A stretch of 64,000 nt of DNA. It comes from JAJPKK01 sp963824905 (lineage in GTDB: Bacteria; Pseudomonadota; Alphaproteobacteria; Rhizobiales; Xanthobacteraceae). Location: assembly GCA_963824905.1 (NCBI GenBank), contig CAWGRH010000027.1:1-64000 (forward strand), written 5' to 3'. Under the pieces are notes generated by a model. That model was not told the DNA's origin and did no database searches. It saw only the letters and a program-made list of their open reading frames with translations. Shown here one piece after another: positions 46,727 through 55,914 of the stretch. Positions within the stretch are counted from its first letter, which is position 1; every line of letters begins with the position of its first letter. Both the position numbers and the translations under genes were made by a program.

Positions 46727-47962
46727 TCATCGATCGGTCGAGGCCATCGGGCCGCTGAATCGACGCAGCAACCCGACGAACGGCATCAGGAGCCGCTGGC
46801 CCGCAGCGAAGTTCTCCAGGCGAAGCAGGGCGCTCAGCGCCTTGGTGCCAAGCGCGACCTTCTCGTCGATTTCGAGCGGTTGGCCGCGCCAGATCAGATA
46901 GGTGCCGAACCCCAGGATGGCGGCGATCGCCGCATACAATGCGGCCAGCGCCGGCGGGAAAGTGACCGCCATCACCATGGCCGCGAAGCCGCCGAGCCGC
47001 AGCCCCGCGACGCCGACGATGACGGCGACGAGCGACACGTTGCGGCTCTGTCGCGTGGTGCGGGGAAACCCGAGCACCACGAATGCGATGACGCCGAACG
47101 CCAGCGGATAGAGCGGAGCGATCAGCCGCTCGTGGAGCTCGACGCGGAATTGGCCGGGCGAGGTCTTGAGCGCGTGGTCGTCGGCCTTCGGAAACAACAG
47201 CTCCCAGATATATTTCTCGTGCAGGCCGATGACGAGCTGCGGCGCCGGGGCGAGCCGCGTGAGATCGAAGGCGTAGCGGTCGAACACCACGATCGTCGGG
47301 TCGCGCTCTTTCGCCCGACGGCGCTCGACATTGCCGTCCCGCATCACCAGGAACGTACCCTCGGCCCGTTGGACGATCTGGCCGTATTCGGCGACGATGG
47401 TGGCGCGCTCCTCGCGGTTGCGGGAATCGTCGATGAAGATGCCGCGGAACTGGCTCTCGCCGACGCGGTCGCGGATGTGGAAGATCAGGCCGCGCTCGAC
47501 CGAGGTGAAGGCGCCGGGCCGCACGATGTTGGCCACCACGTCCGTCCTCACCTTCGCGACCGCCTCGTTCATCTCCCGCTGGAGGAGTGGCGCGAGATAG
47601 GCGCTGATGAAGGCGACGAAACCCGCGACGACGAGGCAGGCGATCATCACCGGGCGAAAGACCCGCCGCGGGGCGATGCCTGCCGCGTTCATCACCACGA
47701 GCTCGGAGTCGCCATTGAGCTTGGTGAGCGCGTAGCACACCGCGATCATGATCGCGATCGGGGCGATCACCAGCATCAGGATGGGCACGAGGAGGAGGGT
47801 GATGCGCAGGAAGACCAGGATGGTCTGTCCCTGATTGGTGATGATGTCGATCTGCTTCAGGATCTGGGTGATCCAGATCACCGCGGTGAGGTTGAGCAGG
47901 ACGAGCACGAAGGCACCAAAGATGGTGCGGAAGACGTAACGGTCGATCGAGCCCATTGCCAT
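46727..47962 (-). CDS. lptF: LPS export permease LptF/LptG family
   Basis: A membrane protein of about 411 residues of the YjgP/YjgQ family, part of the LptBFG machine that extracts LPS from the inner membrane. The N-terminal GSIDRYVFRTIFGAFVLVLL and NLTAVIWITQILKQIDII are typical, with six spans (three at each end) and a periplasmic domain between. The ATG at residue 16 of the longest frame (MAMGSIDRY) was used; there is a weak ribosome site. LptG is usually encoded next to it but is absent here. It lies before the MsbA-like gene. Confidence 0.83.
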   Translation of the reverse strand: MAMGSIDRYVFRTIFGAFVLVLLNLTAVIWITQILKQIDIITNQGQTILVFLRITLLLVPILMLVIAPIAIMIAVCYALTKLNGDSELVVMNAAGIAPRRVFRPVMIACLVVAGFVAFISAYLAPLLQREMNEAVAKVRTDVVANIVRPGAFTSVERGLIFHIRDRVGESQFRGIFIDDSRNREERATIVAEYGQIVQRAEGTFLVMRDGNVERRRAKERDPTIVVFDRYAFDLTRLAPAPQLVIGLHEKYIWELLFPKADDHALKTSPGQFRVELHERLIAPLYPLAFGVIAFVVLGFPRTTRQSRNVSLVAVIVGVAGLRLGGFAAMVMAVTFPPALAALYAAIAAILGFGTYLIWRGQPLEIDEKVALGTKALSALLRLENFAAGQRLLMPFVGLLRRFSGPMASTDR

Positions 47963-48343
47963 GCTTGCCTGCACGCCCCAACGCGCCCGATCCGTGCGTG
48001 GCCACATATCACCAGTGGATGGCGTATGCGCCCCTGCCGCCCCGCCACAAAACGGGACGAATCACCCCCTCAGGCCAGGATTTTTATACATCCTGCCAAC
48101 CGCTCCTGTCACCGTCCGAAAGGCAGGCCCGCCGCCCCGCCGGAACCCTGCGGTAGCTGGAAACCTTTGTTTTTTCTGTATTATTTTGCCGATATCCCCG
48201 CAACTACCAGCAATCCCGCCGAAAAATCAGCGCCGGGCGAGGCGCCGGCGCAACAGGGTCGCCGGCGCCGATGCAATCCGTCGGCGCGTTTTCGGACCAT
48301 ATTTCGAAGAGCGCAACCAGACGAACGCCCGCCTGGGTTGCAT
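47963..48343. other. intergenic region upstream of lptF
   Basis: No gene is supported. It contains an AT-rich segment (about 48164-48190), likely the lptF promoter region, and the hairpin at 48241-48269. Confidence 0.45.
48241..48269 (-). terminator. GC-rich hairpin after the multicopper oxidase gene
   Basis: A perfect 10-base stem GGCGCCGGCG/CGCCGGCGCC with a 9-base loop lies 75 bases past the multicopper oxidase stop. On the minus strand a short TTTTT run follows 12 bases later, which is further than in a classic terminator, so it may only assist termination. Confidence 0.4.
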
Positions 48344-51300
48344 TTAGTCGGCATTGACGCTCTGCAGCGTCCAGCTGATGGGAACGTTGCCGACCGCGGC
48401 GGTGGTGGCGATCTGGGCGCCGTTCATGAACCAGATCGAGGTGTTGCCGCTGCTGTCGCGCCACAGGAGGTCGCTCTTGCCGTCGGCGTTGTAGTCCCCC
48501 GTCTGGACGATCGACCAGGAGGTGGGGATGATTCCCAGCCCTCCGGACGAAGCGATGGCGGCGCCGTTCATCAGCCAGACCGCGGTGTTGCCGCTGCCGT
48601 CACGCCAGACGATGTCGCTCTTGCCGTCGCCATCGAAATCGCCGGTGCCGACCACCGACCATGCGATGGGAACGTTGCCGGCGCCCGCCATGGAGGCCAC
48701 CTGGGTGCCCTTCATGAACCAGATCGCAATGTTGCCGCCGGCATCACGCCACAGGAGGTCGCTCCTGCCGTCGCCGTCGAAATCGCCGGCGCCGACGAGC
48801 GACCAAGCCGCCGGCACGTTGCCCAATCCGCCAGACGAGGCGACCGCGGCGCCGTTCATGAGCCATACGGCGAGATTGCCGCCCGCGTCTTGCCAGAGAA
48901 TGTCGCCCTTGCCGTCACCATCGAAGTCCCCGGTGGCGACAACCGTCCAGCCGATTGGGATAGTGCCGACTGCGGCTGACGCCACGATCTGGGCGCCGTT
49001 GAGGAACCAGATCGCAGTGTTGCCGCTGGTGTCCCGCCACAGCAGGTCATAGTTGCCGTCGCCGTCGAAGTCCCGGTGTCCGACGATCGACCACGTCGTA
49101 GGCGCGCCGGCGAGACCGCCGACCGATGCCGGCGTTGCCCCGTTCATGAGCCACAATGCGGCGTTGCCGATCTGGTCGCGCCAGGCCATGTCGCTCGCAC
49201 CGTCGCCGTTGTAGTCGTGGGTGTTGGTCGCGCTCGGCGTCGGCACGACAACGATCTTCGCCATCATGCCCCCGTCCTCGTGCTCGAGAATGTGGCAGTG
49301 GAAGACGAATTCGCCGAGCTGCGAGAACGGAATATCGACGAACAGAGGACTCGAGGCACAGGTCGAATTGTACCATTGAGCGATGGTGCAGTAGCCGTTC
49401 TGATAGTTGATGATGTAGTCGGCGTTCTTTGGTACCGCGGTGGAAAGCGGCACGTTGTCCTCCAGGATACCTCCGGTCGCGGGGAGGGTCGTTCCGCCGA
49501 CCACTGTGCTAGCGGGCCCGTTTCCAAGCGAGCGGAACTTGGTTTGGTGCATGTGGAAATTGTGGTTCTCGGTCGCGAGGTTCACGAGCTCCCAGACCTC
49601 GTGGACGGGCGTCTGCCCAGGGCCCAGCGGCAGGCAGACCGTGGTCACTGACGGATCGAATTGGGTGATCGGGACCTGAGTGCCGGGCACCGCAACGCCG
49701 TTCTGGTCGATTTCCTCATAGCCGAGGCCGAACGAGCTGGGGTTGGTGTAATCGGCAAGGCCGAAGAAGACGCGCCGATGATGACCCGTGGGCAGCGCCT
49801 TGCAGCCGGCCGGAGCGGCGGCCGGCTTTGCATTGGGAACCTTGGCGACGAAGATGCCGCCTGCCTGAGTTGTGGTAAGCGCGCCGCCGCCGACGATGTT
49901 GATCGCTGACGTCACGATGCTGGGCAGGGCTGTCTGGGTGAAGTTGACCTGGGCAAGATCGACGGCAGGCCACGAATCTCCATCCGGCCCCATGGTGAGG
50001 CCGATCATCTTCAGGACGCCGGTGGAGCCGAGCAGCGGGACCGCCAGGCGGTTGTTGGCGTTCCGGTAGCTGACCCACACTTCCGCGCGCGAGCTCGGCA
50101 TCATGACGAGCTCGTTGATGCAAATGGGTGCCGAATTGAGCGTGACCGTCGCGATCGACTCGGGGCATTGAACGACCGAGAACCGCGCGCCGGCAATCTG
50201 CACCTCCTGCCCGAGCGATGTACCCGGAGGAACGTTGATGCTGACGCCGTCGACGGAGGCGAGCTGCATCACCATCGGAGCCCCGGTGACGTTGTTCATC
50301 AGCTGAAGATCGTAGGAGAGGCTGCCCGAGGCATTGGTGAGCCGCCACATCTCGCCGTCTTGCTCGCTCAGGTTGATCGTCGGGTACTGCTGACCGCTCA
50401 CCGTGAAGAACCATGTGCCGCCGGTGAAATCGTTACCACCGCCGGCGGAGTTGTCTGCGCCCGGACAGGATCCCTTGCGCACCTCGGTGACAGCCAAGGG
50501 ATACTGGTTGCAGAAATCCGGGTCCTCCTGGTTGAGCACCTCGCCGTTGGCGACGTCCGCCGGTCCGTTGACAAACGTGATGTTGCCGGCGGCCAGCACC
50601 TGCATGTCCTTGAGGACGAGATGGCGGACATTGGCATCGGGAAACGGCGCGTTCGTCGTGTCGCCATGCGCATATTGGCCGACGCTGCCGATCGAGATGA
50701 TCCCGGCGAGCCCCTGCGACACCTGGTTGAGCGCGATCCCATGCACGTGCGGATGGAACCAGAACGCGCCGTCGGGATGATTGGCCGGGATGTCGATACG
50801 ATAATCGGCATATGACGGGACGACCGAGCCATGCTGATGGGTCGTCTGCGGCACAGGGATGCCGTTCGCCGGGTTGTAGATTTCGACGAAAACATAATCG
50901 CCGAAGGTCGGATCGGAGAGCGTCGGAGCGCGCGCCTCGACGATCAGGCCGTGGGTATGCAGGTTGGTGAGGTTCATCGGCAGGTTGGCGCCGCCCGGAT
51001 CCGCCGAGTGCGTCACCTTGACGGGATCAAGCAACGGAAGCTGGTTCACCAGGCGGATCTTGAGCTGGTCACCGGGCTGCAGCGCGAGCCGGGTGCCGCC
51101 GTAGTTGGAGACGGTGCCCGACCCTGCCGGGCACGCATTCCCGACCGCCACGGCGCGCTGGCAGATCTGGTACACCCAGCCCGTGGGATTCAACGCCGGC
51201 AGGTTGTACGGCGGTACGTAGGTCAAGCTCGTCACCGGGAGCGGCAACGCGACCATCAGGAGATCGAGCACGCCGTTCGAGCTCACGAACACCGGCGGCT

Positions 51301-51427
51301 CTACGAACGGGCCCGCCAGCGCGACGCTCGGCGCAAGGTTCTGCGCCGAGAGCGCCGCGGCGACGATCGCCGCGAGATGAATCGATCGGGAACCGAGGTA
51401 TCGCTGCTCGAAAACGCTGGACGGCAT
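48344..51427 (-). CDS. secreted multicopper oxidase fused to six FG-GAP repeats
   Basis: A 1027-residue protein: signal peptide (about 1-38), a three-domain cupredoxin oxidase (about 60-725) and a C-terminal calcium-type FG-GAP region (737-1027). All four copper-site segments are present: NLHTHG (157-159 HTH), FWFHPHVHGI, ENHNFHMHQ and FVFHCHILEHEDGGMM, where Cys and the final Met give the type 1 site. The tail has six units of about 48 residues with DxDGDGxxDxxWRD motifs (DFDGDGKSDIVWRD is the clearest). The ATG giving MPSSVFEQRY was chosen. Multicopper oxidases act on metals or phenols; here the repeats likely add surface or adhesin-like binding. The fusion is unusual. Confidence 0.9.
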   Translation of the reverse strand: MPSSVFEQRYLGSRSIHLAAIVAAALSAQNLAPSVALAGPFVEPPVFVSSNGVLDLLMVALPLPVTSLTYVPPYNLPALNPTGWVYQICQRAVAVGNACPAGSGTVSNYGGTRLALQPGDQLKIRLVNQLPLLDPVKVTHSADPGGANLPMNLTNLHTHGLIVEARAPTLSDPTFGDYVFVEIYNPANGIPVPQTTHQHGSVVPSYADYRIDIPANHPDGAFWFHPHVHGIALNQVSQGLAGIISIGSVGQYAHGDTTNAPFPDANVRHLVLKDMQVLAAGNITFVNGPADVANGEVLNQEDPDFCNQYPLAVTEVRKGSCPGADNSAGGGNDFTGGTWFFTVSGQQYPTINLSEQDGEMWRLTNASGSLSYDLQLMNNVTGAPMVMQLASVDGVSINVPPGTSLGQEVQIAGARFSVVQCPESIATVTLNSAPICINELVMMPSSRAEVWVSYRNANNRLAVPLLGSTGVLKMIGLTMGPDGDSWPAVDLAQVNFTQTALPSIVTSAINIVGGGALTTTQAGGIFVAKVPNAKPAAAPAGCKALPTGHHRRVFFGLADYTNPSSFGLGYEEIDQNGVAVPGTQVPITQFDPSVTTVCLPLGPGQTPVHEVWELVNLATENHNFHMHQTKFRSLGNGPASTVVGGTTLPATGGILEDNVPLSTAVPKNADYIINYQNGYCTIAQWYNSTCASSPLFVDIPFSQLGEFVFHCHILEHEDGGMMAKIVVVPTPSATNTHDYNGDGASDMAWRDQIGNAALWLMNGATPASVGGLAGAPTTWSIVGHRDFDGDGNYDLLWRDTSGNTAIWFLNGAQIVASAAVGTIPIGWTVVATGDFDGDGKGDILWQDAGGNLAVWLMNGAAVASSGGLGNVPAAWSLVGAGDFDGDGRSDLLWRDAGGNIAIWFMKGTQVASMAGAGNVPIAWSVVGTGDFDGDGKSDIVWRDGSGNTAVWLMNGAAIASSGGLGIIPTSWSIVQTGDYNADGKSDLLWRDSSGNTSIWFMNGAQIATTAAVGNVPISWTLQSVNAD
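48350..49215. repeat. six coding repeats of about 144 bases
   Basis: The FG-GAP units of the multicopper oxidase are near-identical at DNA level, each about 144-150 bases, with the pattern GACGGCGACGG... (plus strand: CCGTCGCCGTCGAA) at each start. They are protein-coding and not a CRISPR array: the spacing is too long and the units have no unique spacers. Confidence 0.85.
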
Positions 51428-51695
51428 GGTTCTGCTCACGGGACCCGTTTCAACTTGGCGGCAACAGGCTGCCGCGAGATGGCGCGCGGCGACCTGCGAA
51501 CCCGCACGGTTCGCATCGACCCTCGCGCCATCATGCTTTAAGAACGTCACGCGCTTCTGAGAAGCAGGCCAGCGGCGCGAGACGTTTGAATCGCTCTAAA
51601 CCCATCATCGCATTGGAAATCTTCTAAATGCTGGCGCGGGAGGCTGTGGTGTATTGCGGCCCGGGGCAAAACGACGAAAGCAACAGCGAGCGCGG

Positions 51696-52004
51696 ATGGC
51701 GACGGTAGGTTTGACCCTTTTGGCGTGTTCGCTCGTCGGCATGTCGTGCGATGCCGCGAAGCCTGACGTTGCCATTATCCAGTCGGCCTACGAGCAGGAG
51801 GCGGCGAACGGGAGCAAGCTCCACGATCGCGGCCTGCGCGTGCTCGAGGCGAGCTGCGAGCACGGCAAGGCGTCGGACAACTTCCTGTGCCAGGTCACCT
51901 TCCTCTCGAAGGACGATCCTCGCCAGCGGCTCTATTTCGACGTCGTCGCCGTCGCGCGGACCGAAACGGGGTGGGAGCTCCAGAGCGGGCTCTGCAAGCG
52001 CTGA
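51696..52004 (+). CDS. small exported hypothetical protein
   Basis: A 102-residue protein with a hydrophobic N-terminus (MATVGLTLLACSLVGMSCDA) that could be a signal peptide or a lipoprotein signal with Cys near residue 10 or 18, neither a perfect lipobox. The rest is soluble, with LEASCEHGKASDNFLCQVTF and a disulfide-capable Cys pair, ending GLCKR. A TTG 42 bases earlier is a poorer start. It is divergent from the multicopper oxidase. Function unknown. Confidence 0.6.
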   Translation: MATVGLTLLACSLVGMSCDAAKPDVAIIQSAYEQEAANGSKLHDRGLRVLEASCEHGKASDNFLCQVTFLSKDDPRQRLYFDVVAVARTETGWELQSGLCKR

Positions 52005-52014
52005 GCGAATTACA

Positions 52015-52260
52015 TCAACCGACAGTGCTGCGTATCCGTTTCATCAGGCGTTGAACCTGACCCGGTGACCATGGGCCACCTCGCGGGGTCGCAATTCCCC
52101 GTTCATCCAGGGCTGCTGCTATCCCACGCATGCTGGTGACCCCGACGACGTTCAGCTCTTCGATGACGGGCAGCAGGCGTGCGGCTCTGCCGTTGGCTTG
52201 TGCACTCAGTTGTCGGTGTGCCGCCGCACGAGCTTTATCTGTAATCCGGCCGCTAGACAT
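52015..52260 (-). pseudogene. serine recombinase (resolvase) C-terminal remnant
   Basis: An 81-residue frame matches the C-terminal part of transposon-type serine recombinases: VIEELNVVGVTSMRGIAAALDERGIATPRGGPW and SPGQVQRLMKR, the recombinase zinc-lacking domain end (key residues RGIAAALDERGI). The catalytic N-terminal half is absent and the ORF has no ribosome site. It is likely a relic of a mobile element. No ends or partner genes were found. Confidence 0.65.
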
Positions 52261-52665
52261 TCGCGCCTCCTGACCGTCCCCATTACGTTACACGGGCACC
52301 GTAGTAGCAGTGACGTGCCTATTGGTTGCGCAATTGCCACACAATTAGGCAAACACGAACGTCTCCGGAGCGGGCGGACTACCAAGCCGGCCGTCGCGTG
52401 AACCATTCGGCAGACCTTCTCGTCAAAGGCGCTCCCGGCCTTACCGGCCGGCGCCCGTGAACGCCGTGCCGACTGCGCGTGCCACGAAGGCACCACAATG
52501 GCGCACAAAAGTGCGGCAGCCCTCGGAAATAAGCCTGTAAACACAGCCACATCGCGTCCGTCCCGCCGTCATTTCGTAGCGGGACAGATGTGGTAAGGAA
52601 CCCTCCGCCGCCGGCCGACCGCGCGGCCCGTCGTCAGCACGCGAACGCGCCCGGGAGGCCGCCGC
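52261..52665. other. intergenic region upstream of the RND transporter
   Basis: No gene is supported in these 405 bases. It separates the recombinase relic from the MMPL-type gene and probably carries that gene's promoter. Confidence 0.4.
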
Positions 52666-55041
52666 TTGGAACAATTCGTGCCGGACGGAACAAAGGGCGG
52701 AACGCTGCCGCCCGCACGCAGGCTGCATCCGCTGGCCTACGGGATCGAACGCATCGGGCTGATCGCGCTGCGCGCCCCGATCGTCGGCGCGGTCATCTTC
52801 GCCCTGTTGGTGGTCGGCGCGGTGCTCGGCCTCGACCGGCTCAAGGTCGACGACTCGCTGAGCCAGCTGTTCCGGTCCGACACGCCCGAATTCAAGCAAT
52901 ACGAGGAGGTCACCGCCCGTTTCCCGTCGAGCGAGTTCGACGTGCTGGTCGTCGTCGAGGGGAAGGACCTGCTGCACCGCGACGAGCTCGCGAAGCTGCG
53001 CGACGCGGTCACCGATCTCCAGCTCATCGACGGCACCCGCGGCCTGATCTCGCTGTTCTCGGCGCGCCAGCCGCCGGAGAAGGGGCAGTTGCCGGAGGCG
53101 CTGTTTCCGGAGCCGCTGCCGACCGGCGCCGCCTACGATCAATTGATCGCCAAGGTGATGTCGAACGAGATCATCCGCGGCAAGCTTTTGTCCGACGACG
53201 GCGAGCTCGCGCTGATCGTCCTTGCGCTCGACCCGTCGGTTGCGGAAGGCAGCGGGTTGTCGCCGGTGGTCGGGGAGATCCGCAAGACGCTCGCGGAGGA
53301 CCTCGGCGGGACCAGCCTCTCCGTCGAGTTGTCCGGCGTGCCGGTGATGCAGCTCGAGATCCGCAACGCGGTCGAGCGCGACCGGCTCGTCTACAACACC
53401 ATCGGATTTCTCGCCGGGTGCCTGATCGCCATCATCTTCTTCCGCCGGGTGTCGTTCATGATCGTCGCGGCGGGGCCGCCGCTGACCGCAATCGTGCTCA
53501 CGCTCGGCGCGCTCGGCTGGCTCGACTTCCGCCTCAACATGTTCCTCAACGTGATGACGCCGCTCATCATGGTCATCAGCTTCTCCGACAGCATGCAGCT
53601 GACTTTCGCAGCACGCGACCGGCTGATCGCCGGCGAGAGCAAGGCCGAGGCGCTCCGCAATGCCATTCTCGTGGTCGGTCCGGCCTGCGTGCTCACCCAC
53701 GCGACCGCCGGCCTTTCCTTCGTCGCGCTCCTGTTCTCGAACTCCGACCTGATCCGTACCTTCGCCGAAGCCGGGATCATTGCGACCGTGATCGCCCTCG
53801 TCACGGTGCTGATGCTGCTGCCGATCCTGGGCATGCTGCTGATCCGGCGGGAGACCGCGTTCGCCGCCAAGATCAGGCAGGCGGACGCCGCCGTCCATTC
53901 GCTGCGCCGGTTCTGCGCCTGGATCGCGCGCAGGATGGTGACCCGGGCCGGTCTCTACAGTCTCGTTGCCGTGCTGGTCGTCGGCGTGCTCGGCTACAAT
54001 TACGCCAATCTGCAGCCGCGTTACCGGCTCGCCGATCAGGTGCCGGACAAGGAGCATGCGGTCGAGGCGAACCAGCGGCTCGACACCAAGCTCACCGGCG
54101 CCAATCCGATCGACGTGCTCGTCGAATTCCCGCCCGGGGCTTCGCTCTATTCGCCGGAGACGCTCGCGACCATCGCCGACGTCCATGCTGCGGTGGAACG
54201 ACAGGCCGGCGTCGGCAACGTGTGGTCGCTCGAGACGCTGCGGCGATGGCTGCGCGAGAAGGCCGGCATCTCCGACGTCGAGACGCTGAAGGAGTACGTC
54301 AATCTCCTGCCCGTGCGCCTGGTGCGCCGCTTCATATCGGCTGACCAGGATGCGGTGGTCGTGTCGGGGCGAATTCCCGATGTCGATTCGAGCACGCTGC
54401 TGCCGGTGGTCAGTCGTCTCGACAAGAGCCTCGACGCGGTCCGCGCGATGCATCCCGGTTACAAGATCGCGGTCACCGGCCTCGCCGTGATCGCCGCGCG
54501 CAACAGCGCAGGCATGATCGAGAAGCTCAATCGCGGGCTCACCGTCGAGATCGTGTTCGTCTCAGCCTTCATCGGACTCGCCTTCCGCTCGCTCGTCGTC
54601 ATGCTGGCGGCGATCCTGCCCGGCATTTTTCCCGTGCTGGTCTCGGGCAATGTGCTGTGGGCGCTCGGAAACGGCCTGCAATTCGCGAGCGTCGTCGCGC
54701 TCACCGTGTCGTTCGGCCTGGGGTTGAGCGCCACCATTCACTTCCTCAACCGCATGCGGCTCGAGGAAAAGCCGGGCGAAGACCCCGCCATCGGGGTCGA
54801 GCGGGCCACCGTGCTGGTCGGCCCCGCGCTGATCCTCACTTCCGCGGTGCTCGCCTGCGGGCTTGCGGTGACGGTGCTCTCCAACCTGCCGTCGCTGCGG
54901 CTGTTCGGATGGGTGAGCGCGCTCGCGATCGTCGCGGCGCTCGTCGCCGATCTCCTGATTCTGCGGCCGACGATCGTGTTCCTGCGCCAAGTCGCAACGC
55001 GTATCGCCTGGCGTGCGCCTAAACCCGGACCGGCGGAATGA
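52666..55041 (+). CDS. RND/MMPL-family transporter
   Basis: A 791-residue inner-membrane protein with two sets of spans and two large periplasmic loops, the layout of MMPL/HpnN-like exporters of lipids or hopanoids. The first span (IVGAVIFALLVVGAVLGL) begins near residue 40; the repeat RND segment LGALGWLDFRLNMFLNVMTPLIMVISFSDSMQ is near 290, and a second IGLAFRSLVVMLAAILPGIFPVL near 635. Translation starts at a TTG with GGGAGG seven bases upstream. Substrate unknown; no membrane-fusion partner is nearby, as is normal for this subgroup. Confidence 0.85.
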   Translation: MEQFVPDGTKGGTLPPARRLHPLAYGIERIGLIALRAPIVGAVIFALLVVGAVLGLDRLKVDDSLSQLFRSDTPEFKQYEEVTARFPSSEFDVLVVVEGKDLLHRDELAKLRDAVTDLQLIDGTRGLISLFSARQPPEKGQLPEALFPEPLPTGAAYDQLIAKVMSNEIIRGKLLSDDGELALIVLALDPSVAEGSGLSPVVGEIRKTLAEDLGGTSLSVELSGVPVMQLEIRNAVERDRLVYNTIGFLAGCLIAIIFFRRVSFMIVAAGPPLTAIVLTLGALGWLDFRLNMFLNVMTPLIMVISFSDSMQLTFAARDRLIAGESKAEALRNAILVVGPACVLTHATAGLSFVALLFSNSDLIRTFAEAGIIATVIALVTVLMLLPILGMLLIRRETAFAAKIRQADAAVHSLRRFCAWIARRMVTRAGLYSLVAVLVVGVLGYNYANLQPRYRLADQVPDKEHAVEANQRLDTKLTGANPIDVLVEFPPGASLYSPETLATIADVHAAVERQAGVGNVWSLETLRRWLREKAGISDVETLKEYVNLLPVRLVRRFISADQDAVVVSGRIPDVDSSTLLPVVSRLDKSLDAVRAMHPGYKIAVTGLAVIAARNSAGMIEKLNRGLTVEIVFVSAFIGLAFRSLVVMLAAILPGIFPVLVSGNVLWALGNGLQFASVVALTVSFGLGLSATIHFLNRMRLEEKPGEDPAIGVERATVLVGPALILTSAVLACGLAVTVLSNLPSLRLFGWVSALAIVAALVADLLILRPTIVFLRQVATRIAWRAPKPGPAE

Positions 55042-55076
55042 GCCGGACCGGTCCCTGAGTTCGAGAGGACGCTTCG

Positions 55077-55643
55077 TCAGCTTTTGCTGAGCGAGATCGC
55101 CGCTTCGGTCACCTCAGTGCCCTGGATGCGGATTGTCACCTGTTGCTTGGTGCCATGGGTCGTCAGCGTGAGGTTCGCCGAGAAAATCCCGGCCGACGCG
55201 ACAGCCTGGATCGACGCGCCCGAGAGGCGACCGGACAGCGAGCCGGTGATGTTGCGCGTAAACTCGATCCACTGGCCGGAGACCGCATCGCCCTGACGGG
55301 TCAGATTGCCGTTGAGATCGAAATTGTAGCTGTCGCTTGCGCAGCGCAGGCGAAGCGCCAAGGTCTGGCCGGCGTCGGGCGCTTGATAGACGGCGCGGCA
55401 TCGCAGGCGCTCGCGCGCTCCGCTGGACGAGAAGCTCACGGACCCGGTGCCGGACCATTGGCCGGCAAGTGGTGCGAACGGTCCTGAACCCTGCGCGGCG
55501 CCCTGCTCTACGCCGGCAGGTACGACCAAAATCGCGCCGAGCGCGAGCGCTGCCAGCGACGCGGCCGAGAGCGACGGAAAGAATCCCCGTCGCGCCGCGC
55601 GATTTCGGGAAGGCGCGCAGTCGGAACGGCAGGTGGCATCCAT
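55077..55643 (-). CDS. exported hypothetical protein
   Basis: A 188-residue protein with an N-terminal region containing SLSAASLAALALGAILVV and a possible cleavage after GAAQG near residue 52. The mature part is beta-rich: PLAGQWSGTGSVSFSSSG, RLRCRAVYQAPDAG, then an LTLTTHGTKQQVTIR end. The GxWSGTG opening is a lipocalin-like or DUF-type pattern seen in many alphaproteobacterial secreted proteins. It is read toward the RND gene. Function unknown. Confidence 0.65.
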   Translation of the reverse strand: MDATCRSDCAPSRNRAARRGFFPSLSAASLAALALGAILVVPAGVEQGAAQGSGPFAPLAGQWSGTGSVSFSSSGARERLRCRAVYQAPDAGQTLALRLRCASDSYNFDLNGNLTRQGDAVSGQWIEFTRNITGSLSGRLSGASIQAVASAGIFSANLTLTTHGTKQQVTIRIQGTEVTEAAISLSKS

Positions 55644-55914
55644 CAGTCAGCTTCCCGCAGTTGGTGAAGGATTCTACGACTCCGCACACGCCTCGCGTGC
55701 CGGTCCCCAATCGAAATCGCGATACCCCGCAGGATCGAAAGGCGATGAAACTCGCCATAGCATTACAGCAATACTGAGGCCGCGCTGCGCTCATACCGAC
55801 GCGGCCTCCACCTCAGATTGAGACCGCTCGAATGCTAAGGCGGCCTCGGCTGGACCAGTAGTCAGGCGGCAACAATGCGCCGCGCCGAACCGTCGGAGTG
55901 CGGCAACAAGGCAC

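Noticed and set aside
48350..49215. Regular repeats considered as a CRISPR or minisatellite array
   Set aside because: They are coding FG-GAP units with conserved DxDGDG motifs; no unique spacers.
52441..54453. A 670-residue minus-strand frame opposite the RND transporter
   Set aside because: Same antisense composition pattern; the opposite strand encodes a clear membrane transporter.
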